A stretch of DNA of 64,000 nucleotides from Andrena cerasifolii. Lineage: Eukaryota > Arthropoda > Insecta > Hymenoptera > Andrenidae. Under the pieces are notes generated by a model. The model was given only the letters and a program-made list of their open reading frames with translations, was not told the DNA's origin and did no database searches. Location: contig NC_135132.1 of the NCBI RefSeq assembly GCF_050908995.1, positions 1,049,001-1,113,000 of the forward strand, read 5' to 3'. A program made the position numbers and the translations under genes. How positions within the stretch are numbered: the stretch's first letter is position 1; each line of letters begins with the position of its first letter. Shown piece by piece: positions 1-7,500 of this stretch.

Positions 1-37
1 TGAACCCTTGCAGGTCAACGAATGTTGGTACGGCCAT
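1..37 (-). CDS. start of an uncharacterised viral gene (partial)
   Basis: An ATG on the minus strand at 37 opens a frame that runs off the left edge after twelve codons, beginning MAVPTFVDLQGF. It lies about 130 bases downstream of the candidate capsid gene and on the same strand, as expected for the next gene of the leftward block. From memory, a conserved protein in hymenopteran elements of this kind starts in a similar way, but twelve residues cannot establish identity. The frame is also open on the upstream side, so the start is a guess. Confidence 0.35.
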   Translation of the reverse strand, partial: MAVPTFVDLQGF

Positions 38-169
38 TATCGGTACAGAGATCTGCTCGCTTCCAAGATGGACAGGAGAATGCGGTCTTTCTCGTAAAGC
101 ATCTCGATTTTCACGATGAAATTTTGTACGAATTTGGTACAGGAGAGGGCGGGCAAGTAGCGCAGTAAT

Positions 170-1381
170 TTAATTGATTTTGCGCACCACATTTGTCAGC
201 GGATTGTATTCAACTACCCGATCGTGCAGAATCAGACAGTAGGTCGTAGTATTTGCAGGTACGTTTTCTTTACAATCAAATTCTATGCGCACGTCCACGG
301 TGCTATTCTTGATCGACTCATTTTGTCGCGAGCAATCAATCACCACGAGGGGGCCAAATTGCAAAAATTGGGCCACGGTGAATAATGCCTCGTTGCAACT
401 ATGTCCGTAATACGATTTACGAAAATGCGTATACATGTTAAATAAGATGGCGTGCCTATTCTTGTCAAAGTCCAAGTTCATGTCATCGTACGGGTAAAAT
501 TCCGAGTTGAGAAAAAGTTTTACATTGGTCAATTTGCAGTGGTCAAATCGAGTAACATCTTCAGTCATCACATTCTTTCGAGCAGTCTGTAGAGCAAAGA
601 TAATGTATCGCGGCTTCTCCAACTGTGCAGCTGCCTTCACGGCACACGAATACTTGGTCGTGCTCTGTAAGAGAGGATACTCGTACAGATCCCACGAGCG
701 AAAACTAATGCTCAGGTTTTGTCCACTTTCCAAAGCATGTAGCAACGACAGCTTATTAACGTCGTTCAGCGTCACGTGAGGCATCCGCCATTGCATTTTA
801 AGTATTTCAATTTCTGGTTCCAACGTCGGCGATCCTATTAGAGAATTGTTATCGTTGCGCGATCGTATTAAAATCAATTCGTGACGTGCATTAATAACCA
901 TGCGTTTGTAGTCCTCGCAAAATCCCAACAAATATTTGAGCGGGATGCAAAAATTGAAATGATTTTTCACTATTAGCTCATCGTGCCGTTTCAAGCCCCA
1001 TCCCGCATTCTCCATATTTTTGTCTTCATCAGATGTCATCGATACATAGTTTTTAAGCGTGCTAGTTATTCCAACGTTTCTGTTACGATCAATCTCCACA
1101 CCATTCAGTTCGTATCGAATCTCATCAAATATGAATGCCATGCAATTATTTCCCAACATCACCGTTGATACATCATTCGGCTTATTTATCGTCAATTTCC
1201 CCTCCAGGTAGAGGAAACTTTCACACGGTAATGTGTATAAATCCTGTTGCTGTATAGGTATTCTTATCTCGTCGCTGTATCCAAACGTCGTGTTGACGTA
1301 AGGGTTGTATGTGTGAGTCTCAAGCTTGACGATGCGATCATCAAACGTCGGCTTCGCGCCAATGCTTAGAATGTCGGTCAT
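170..1381 (-). CDS. candidate major capsid protein of adintovirus-like element
   Basis: A complete 403-residue frame with a proper ATG, the longest of the leftward block. The sequence is rich in beta-strand-forming segments and short charged turns, with no signal peptide or membrane segment. Its size and position next to protease and PLA2/pX genes fit the double-jelly-roll major capsid protein of this virus group, although it is shorter than typical Polinton capsids (usually above 450 residues). The family has no short catalytic motif to confirm by eye, so the capsid call rests on context and general resemblance to capsid-like proteins annotated in hymenopteran elements. No internal stop or frameshift is seen, so this gene is better preserved than its neighbours. 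A penton-type or other structural role is the main alternative. Confidence 0.6.
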   Translation of the reverse strand: MTDILSIGAKPTFDDRIVKLETHTYNPYVNTTFGYSDEIRIPIQQQDLYTLPCESFLYLEGKLTINKPNDVSTVMLGNNCMAFIFDEIRYELNGVEIDRNRNVGITSTLKNYVSMTSDEDKNMENAGWGLKRHDELIVKNHFNFCIPLKYLLGFCEDYKRMVINARHELILIRSRNDNNSLIGSPTLEPEIEILKMQWRMPHVTLNDVNKLSLLHALESGQNLSISFRSWDLYEYPLLQSTTKYSCAVKAAAQLEKPRYIIFALQTARKNVMTEDVTRFDHCKLTNVKLFLNSEFYPYDDMNLDFDKNRHAILFNMYTHFRKSYYGHSCNEALFTVAQFLQFGPLVVIDCSRQNESIKNSTVDVRIEFDCKENVPANTTTYCLILHDRVVEYNPLTNVVRKIN

Positions 1382-1389
1382 TTTTCAAC

Positions 1390-1617
1390 TTAATTGCGTA
1401 CAATGAATCCCAGCGATTTCAAAAATGCAATGTTCGCAGCACTGAGCCTCTTCTTTTTAGCGTAATCAGAGCTGTTGCAGTTGTTGTTGTTGTTCTTGTT
1501 GTTGTTGTTGTTGTTGTTGTTGTTGCAAACAATTTCGTTTGGAAGAAACGTGTTTCTGGAGTCGTTCAAAACAAGCATCTCATGTATTATCATCGACCGC
1601 ACCACATGTATTATCAT
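1390..1617 (-). CDS. small asparagine-run protein of the viral block
   Basis: A 75-residue frame. Its ATG overlaps the stop of the upstream gene in an ATGA arrangement (1614-1617), so the two were probably expressed together. Residues 32-46 are almost all asparagine, encoded by a GTT/AAC trinucleotide repeat. The C-terminal third (KKKRLSAANIAFLKSLGF) is basic then hydrophobic and looks like the conserved part. I do not recognise a function. The repeat makes the length unstable and probably variable between individuals. Confidence 0.5.
   Translation of the reverse strand: MIIHVVRSMIIHEMLVLNDSRNTFLPNEIVCNNNNNNNNNKNNNNNCNSSDYAKKKRLSAANIAFLKSLGFIVRN
1481..1524. repeat. GTT trinucleotide microsatellite inside a small viral gene
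   Basis: About fourteen GTT units with one CTT interruption. On the coding (minus) strand they read as AAC codons and produce the asparagine run of the 75-residue protein. Confidence 0.9.
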
Positions 1618-2420
1618 CGACGTCGTCGTACGTGCAGTCTGATGGTAATTTCTTCACCTCGAAAATCAAGCAACCGTCCGTCTTGATCCACAACGCGTAT
1701 CGTTAGATCCGAAATGACCTGTGCGGTGATTGGAAGGTAAATGATCTGCGCGGGCGTTTCCGATATCTTATATCCCGGCAGTACTCTGGGAGAAAATTCA
1801 TGTATCGTATGTACGCGCTTCCCATTGCTGTACGCGCCAGCGGTCACGCTACATTCTACGCGAATAATGTTCACATTCATGATATTAATCGGATCGTCCG
1901 ATTCGTGCCACTGTCCCGGTTCTAATACGCGATTCGTCGAGAATCCCAGTAACGATCCAATGTTATTGGGCTTCGTAAAGTCTACAATGAACGAGCAGTA
2001 CAGCTCACTTTTCATGGTGTTGTTGTTGGGGCGCAATACTATACGATACTTATCGTTGTCGCTGCCATCTTTGGCATCGGTGCCATCGAGTTTTTGAGGA
2101 TACCGCTCGAGTAATCATTGTTTCAACTACTTGGCAATGGCGTCTAATTCGTATGAACCGTGGGGAATCGTAATGTATTCATGGATGGTGTAGACGCTGC
2201 TGTTGGTCTCATAGTTTGTGGTGAAGTAGAATTTATCGTTGCTCGAGTCGATGTTGGGTATTGTATGGTAAGTTTCAAGGGTTGTTAGGCCAAGCTCGTA
2301 ATCATCGTCGCTCAAATCTATGGGTGGAAAGTAGCTCACCGCGAGGGTGCTACTCTTGCCGGTTAGAGTGAATGTTAACGACATATTCCAAGCTGTACGA
2401 CTGGACTCGTACTGAATCAA
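1614..2420 (-). pseudogene. minor structural (penton-like?) protein gene with two in-frame stops
   Basis: Two open segments, 2420-2127 (97 residues) and 2114-1614, share one reading frame. They are separated only by TAG at 2127-2129, three sense codons, and TGA at 2115-2117. The upstream part starts at an ATG with a second Met thirteen codons on, the more natural start. The downstream part ends in an arginine-rich tail (RLHVRRRR) and overlaps the next gene by ATGA. Together they make roughly 265 codons, a plausible size for a single-jelly-roll or minor capsid protein beside the capsid gene. I have no motif to prove that role. With no indel and two stops 15 nt apart, a recently inactivated gene is likeliest; a sequencing error is possible. 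Confidence 0.6.
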
Positions 2421-2432
2421 AGTGGTGAGAAG

Positions 2433-2810
2433 TCAATCCTTAAATTTGCGGGCAATCGTTTGTAGAAAGCGTAGACATAGTTGACCACAATTGCTCTGAT
2501 TGTACTCCTGATAAGGCGCGTGATTGTATTCGATTTTCACGACATCTTTATCCAGATATTGTACCAATTCCTTAGGCGGTCGAAGATTGCCAAAGCTGTC
2601 GAAGTATACAGCTCGACGCCCCCTCTTCGCATAAGCCACCCAATGAGTCCCCGGTCCCTCGACATTATCCAAATTCACGATACCGCTCTCGTTTCGACGT
2701 ACTCCTCCAACAGGTAGTGCATTGCGCATAAAAACACCTCTAAAAAATGGAATGCGCATACGTTTTGCCAACTCCCCCAATTGCGCATCTGTAGTTACGC
2801 CCTCGGGCAT
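2433..2810 (-). CDS. adenain-like virion maturation cysteine protease
   Basis: A 125-residue protein of the adenovirus-type C5 protease family, which cleaves virion precursor proteins during particle maturation. The catalytic residues are visible: His56 in GTHW, an acidic Asp71 in YFDSFG where adenain uses Glu, and Cys108 in SNCGQLCL. Gln101 lies seven residues before the cysteine, the same spacing as the oxyanion-hole Gln in adenovirus protease. It is shorter than adenain (about 204 residues) but near the size in Polintons. The gene starts two bases after the stop of the PLA2/pX gene, so the two were probably cotranscribed. No break is seen. A host Ulp1/SUMO protease is the structural relative, but the context makes the viral call strong. 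Confidence 0.88.
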   Translation of the reverse strand: MPEGVTTDAQLGELAKRMRIPFFRGVFMRNALPVGGVRRNESGIVNLDNVEGPGTHWVAYAKRGRRAVYFDSFGNLRPPKELVQYLDKDVVKIEYNHAPYQEYNQSNCGQLCLRFLQTIARKFKD

Positions 2811-2812
2811 TT

Positions 2813-3454
2813 TTATTGTCTTTTCTTTTTTTTTTTTTGTTTCGATATTCCCTGTCCGCGCTTGTATGGTGCGAGATAAAGTCCGCGACCTTCCATGGTG
2901 CGATTATGACGCTGCATTTCCTGCAGCTGATGTTGCGCCGCCTTATTATCGTTTACCGCTTTGGCGATCCCCGCTGCTCCACCGGCTAATGATCCGAGAA
3001 CACCTAGCAGCGGGAGAAGTGGTAATATGCCACCTCGTTTTGCCACCGGAAGTATCCGTTTTTGCGATGCTCTCCTTACAGTCCTTTTGCGGGGTTTTGT
3101 TTTCATCCCCATTCCAATTTTCGTCTTAGCTTTCATAGCTGCCCAAACAGCTGTAGCAGCACCTCTTTCACCCAGAGTCGAGTCTCGCGCAACGATGCGT
3201 TTTCGCGCTTTGTCAGCGAGAACCATATCTGCCGTGTGCCTTTCACCGAGGTCGTTGCTACGCGAATATGCAATATCGTGTTCGCGACACGCTGCGTCCA
3301 ACGGATTGATGCCTCGATCGCCTCTAGCCAATCGTTTTGCCAGATGAGTTCCTGGACCACAAAACTGATATCTCGGAATATGTAATTCGATAGGTAACGC
3401 GTTTATCGCCCGATTTAACAGACCACAACCTTTCTTTACTCTCTTCGGCGACAT
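2813..3454 (-). CDS. parvovirus-type PLA2 domain fused to adenovirus pX-like tail
   Basis: A 213-residue virion-type protein. Residues 28-65 carry the parvoviral VP1 phospholipase A2 signature: calcium loop FCGPGT (31-36) and the catalytic His59-Asp60 pair in CREHD. In parvoviruses this activity helps the particle leave the endosome. Residues 90-140 are strongly basic. Residues 141-164 form a Gly/Leu/Ala-rich hydrophobic segment like adenovirus pX/pVI-type minor core proteins, followed by a basic lysine tail (205-213). The gene overlaps the end of the upstream small gene by 19 bases and is followed at once by the protease, which probably processes it. All catalytic residues are present and the frame is unbroken. 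The fusion is seen directly; membrane-breaching function is inferred from the families. Confidence 0.85.
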   Translation of the reverse strand: MSPKRVKKGCGLLNRAINALPIELHIPRYQFCGPGTHLAKRLARGDRGINPLDAACREHDIAYSRSNDLGERHTADMVLADKARKRIVARDSTLGERGAATAVWAAMKAKTKIGMGMKTKPRKRTVRRASQKRILPVAKRGGILPLLPLLGVLGSLAGGAAGIAKAVNDNKAAQHQLQEMQRHNRTMEGRGLYLAPYKRGQGISKQKKKKKRQ

Positions 3455-3702
3455 TCGCTGCAGTTTTTAATCAATGGTGCTGGACCGTCGATATGCGTTC
3501 GCTGCCAAGGGCGATTATAATGTTCCAAGCACCGACGATACTGCTGAACCTCAGAATCGGCTTTTATATGCTCGGGGAGTCTGTCCCATAACCGATCGAT
3601 GTGTCTGCCAAACTCTCGCAGTAGAATAATCTTTGGTATATATTTCAACTGCTCAGTGGTTAGGTCTCGAATATCACAATTATCCGACAGGATCAGAAGC
3701 AT
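3436..3702 (-). CDS. small conserved-looking protein at head of leftward block
   Basis: The first gene of the leftward block. The frame is open from 3753 with a GTG-type first codon, but that stretch contains the TATA-like sequence, so I place the start at the ATG at 3702, giving about 88 residues. The protein is helical in character, with leucine-rich and basic segments and a C-terminal NCSECRRRE. It has no signal peptide or membrane segment. Its end overlaps the start of the PLA2/pX gene by 19 bases. I do not recognise the family; the position suggests an early or regulatory virion-block gene. Confidence 0.5.
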   Translation of the reverse strand: MLLILSDNCDIRDLTTEQLKYIPKIILLREFGRHIDRLWDRLPEHIKADSEVQQYRRCLEHYNRPWQRTHIDGPAPLIKNCSECRRRE

Positions 3703-3857
3703 TTTGAATAATGAGCTGTTTTGCTTCGGCGCGAGGCTATAAATAGAGCGCACCGCAGCTTCGACGTATCAAAATCATTTTTCGCAGTTCACGGAGAGGA
3801 TGCGATTCGTGCGACAACCTGTGGCGATACGTGTGACTAACTTTGACGATAAATCGC
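3703..3857. promoter_or_regulatory. left half of the divergent promoter region, with TATA box
   Basis: Before the BEL insertion, about 160 bases separated the leftward and rightward viral gene blocks. CTATAAATAG at 3737-3746 is a near-perfect TATA box on the plus strand and reads CTATTTATAG on the minus strand, 34 bases upstream of the ATG at 3702. It could serve either direction. The BEL element now sits between it and the rightward ATPase gene. Confidence 0.45.
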
Positions 3858-4334
3858 TGTACAAGAAATCCTGCCTGCTCGCGCCATCTCCCCGAACCGA
3901 TAGTAATTAGGCGATCAGTGGCTCGGCCCACTGACTCATGTGGAGCAGCGATCACTGCCCCTTCCCTCGAATCGCGATCGATGGAAGGGGAAGGCTATTC
4001 CTTCCAGGAAATCGACGCCGGTTTCCTGGATCGCGCTCCGTTAGTCGCTCTGCTTTAGTTCATACGCTACGCACTCTTTTTGCTTTTCGCACCTTTGCTT
4101 AATTAAGATACGTTTTGCTTGTAACTAGCTGTGTTGCTTACTTGCTTGAGCTCCTATTTGCTGCAACCCATCTAAATTCAACCATTGCTATATTTTATTG
4201 TATATAGTGTGTAGTTTATTGAAACCGTGTACATAATTGTATAAATATATTCGTGAACGTTTTTATAAAACTCTCGTGCTAAAATAATAGACTAGGATAT
4301 TCGCAGTGCCGCTCCTCTGCTAAGCTTTCTAACA
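3858..4334 (+). repeat. BEL-1 5' LTR
   Basis: Begins TGTACAAGAAATCC and ends CTTTCTAACA (TG...CA). It holds a TATA-like TATAAATATA stretch near 4239 and an AATAA-type signal near its end. It is 477 bp, the same length as the 3' copy, with no difference seen. Confidence 0.95.
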
Positions 4335-4338
4335 TTTT

Positions 4339-4356
4339 TGGTCCTTCGAGCCGGAT
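4339..4356 (+). other. BEL-1 primer binding site, tRNA-Tyr type
   Basis: TGGTCCTTCGAGCCGGAT lies four T residues after the 5' LTR. It is complementary to the 3' end of eukaryotic tRNA-Tyr plus CCA. The same site, or a variant, is used by the other BEL elements of this window that keep a 5' end. Confidence 0.85.
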
Positions 4357-4505
4357 ACGGTGCCTGTGAAACAGTTCGCGAACGTTCGGAAGTGCGGCCC
4401 AACCGTCGCGCGTGACCTCCAACCTGCAAAACAGTGCGACATAATACAAAGAGTCAGCGTGACCTTAACGGCCGAATCTCGCTAGCCTTTCAAATCCTAA
4501 GAACA

Positions 4506-7500
4506 ATGGAGCAAATAATCGAGAGTCAAAACGAGCTTTCGGGCAAAATCGCGCGTGCCTACGAAAACTTAAAGAAGCTAGGCGCGGCTAGAATCACTCC
4601 GGGAGCCGTTGAATCGCGTTTGGGGATGCTACGGAGAAACTGGGAGAAATTTGACCAGCAACATGATCAACTACTTGCACTGCCTGCACCAGAGAAAAGA
4701 GAGGCACCTTACTTTCGAGAAGACCGCTACGATGTGACTGAGGAGCTGTTTCTTGTCCAGGAAGCCCTGTTCGTCGACAGGCAACAGTCATTTGCCGCGG
4801 ATCATAACGAGTCGGGAATGTCTAGCAACGGTTCGTCCGCGGCCGTACATTCCAAAGCCTCCTTACCTCGACTGCCTCTACCAGAGTTTGATGGGAGTTA
4901 CGGATCTTGGCCAGGGTTTCGGGATCTCTTCCGATCCCTCGTTATCCGCGACGGAAGTCTTTCGGACGTAGAACGTCTACACTACCTTCGGGGTTGCATC
5001 AAGGGCGACGCTCTCCTGGCCCTTAGACATCTCCCTGTGAGAGCTGCGACCTTCGCCCGCGCTTGGGATCTGTTACAGGATCACTACGAGAACGAAAGAC
5101 TGCTGGTACAAGCACAAATGGAAACATTATTTGGATTGCAGCCGCTCACTCGTGAGTCGGCCACGGAGTTCAAGACTTTTTATTTCACCTTTTGCGACTG
5201 CGTGGAGGCCCTTGCTGCGGTGGAACGTCCGTTTGATTGCTCAGGAGACTGGCTGGTCTACTTGTTGGTAGAGAAGCTGGACCAGCAGTCGCGAAGAGAA
5301 TGGGAAACCCAGCTCGGCGCCCAGGCTACTCCGCCGACTTTCGCTGAACTCAAGGCGTTTATTAAAAATCGCATCACCACCGTCGGAGCGCTGGAGGGAG
5401 GCAAAGCCAAATGCCAAGCTGAAGGACGCACGACTAAAGCTGCCGGGAGCCAGAGGTCAGCCAAGGTGTTGCAGGTCACCAAGACCAACCGCTCCCAAGA
5501 TTCGTGCGGGTTATGTGGAGCCAATCACTTCGTACTCTTCTGTGACCTTTATAAATCGAAGACGGTGCGTGAACGTCGTGAAGCGTTACTGACGGCTAAA
5601 TTGTGCTATAATTGCCTCGGACGTCATCAAGTGAAGGACTGCGGTTCGGAGAAACGGTGCCAGCTGTGCAACGGGAAGCACCACACTACCATACACGAAG
5701 ACAGCACGAACTCCAGTGAAGTCATAGAGGCTACCACTAATACCTCTTGCTGCTCGGCGAACTCCTTGTCTGCCGTGCTGCTGGCCACGGCTCGCTTGAG
5801 AGTGCTGCAACCCGACGGAGGCTCCAGAATCGTGCGTGCCCTCATTGACCAAGGTAGCGAAGTGTCACTGCTCACCGAGGCACTGGCTCAGCAGCTGCGC
5901 CTTCCACGGAGGCCAGCTAACATACGTCTTGTCGGTGTCGGTAACCATTCCCCTGAACGAATCCGTGGCAAAGTACAGCTGGAATTCACCGCTCACTTTA
6001 ATTCTACGACGCGACACGTGATAGCCGCCTTGGTCTTGCCAAAGATAACCTCTTATCAGCCACGACTAGACGGCCGAACAACCAAGTGGTCTCATCTGGG
6101 TGAGCTTACTTTAGCTGACCCCAGTTTTGAATCCGAAGGGCCGATTGAAATGCTGTTGGGTGCCGATGCCCTTGCCCTCGTACTGCTTCACGGTATGGTC
6201 AAGGGTCGTACCGGAGAGCCCATAGCTCAGAACACCATACTGGGTTGGATTGTGTCCGGACCAGTGACGTCAGAAACGGGGCGTGAGTTAGCTGACAGCC
6301 GCGAGTACTCGTCCCTTCCATGCACCACTGCCGAGGAACTCCTCCCACTGGTGCGTCGTTTCTGGGAACAAGAAGAAATCGTGGTATCAAACACTTATAC
6401 CACTGAAGAGCAAGCCTGCGAAGACCACTTCCGGTCGACCCACCAGCGGTTGCCCTCGGGCCGCTACATGGTCCGACTGCCACTTCGCGACCTGTGGGAA
6501 CTCGGCGAGTCACGTCACGGAGCCCTACGTATGTTACAGAAGATGGAAACCAAATTCATCAAGGAACCAGCATTCGCTCAGGCCTACCAGGACTTCATGC
6601 GTGAGTATAACCAACTTACTCACATGTCTCAAGTGCGTGATCCTATCTCAGAACCCTCCTACTACCTACCTCATCACGGAGTCCTGAAGGAGAGCAGCAC
6701 CACCACCAAGCTGCGAGTGGTATTCAACGGGTCGCACGTAACGACGTCGGGGCAATCATTGAACGACGCGCTGATGGTGGGGCCGAACCTGCTGCCGAGT
6801 CTCCACCAACTATTACTCCGCTGGCGTCTCTTCCGTGTCTGTCTCACTGCCGACATAGAGAAAATGTATCGTCAGATCTTACTCCATCCTGACGATCGCG
6901 GCTACCAAAAAATCCTATGGAGGGATCTCGAAGACAGTGCCATAAAGGACTACGAGCTCAACACAGTCACTTATGGTCTAGCCTGCGCCCCCTATCTTGC
7001 CATCCGCACGCTACGCCAACTCGCAGCAGACGAGCAGTCACGTTATCCTCGAGCAGCGGCCATCCTGCAACGCGACGTTTATATGGACGATGTCGTGACC
7101 GGTGCCGACTCGACACAGGAAGCCCTTGAGCTACAGCTCGAACTATGCCAACTCTGTAAGGCGGGCGGATTCAATCTACGGAAATGGGCCTCCAATGAGC
7201 CCACTCTGATGGACAAATTACCTACCGGTGACACCATTCCGGAGTGCAAATGGCAGAACGCCGAAATACACACAGCATTGGGAGTCCACTGGAGCTTGAC
7301 TGACGACTGCTTCAGGGTCCAAGTACCTCCTACCGCAACTGACATCCGTGTCACTCGACGCTCTGTCCTATCTTCAATTGCTAGGATATTTGACCCGCTG
7401 GGATTAGTTTCTCCGGTTACTATTAACGCCAAAATATTCATGCAGTCTCTCTGGCTACTACAATTAGACTGGGACTCACCCTTGCCGATTACTGATGCCG

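Noticed and set aside
4434..4505. Upstream extension of BEL-1 gag-pol
   Set aside because: The frame is open but begins with GTG, and the first ATG is at 4506.
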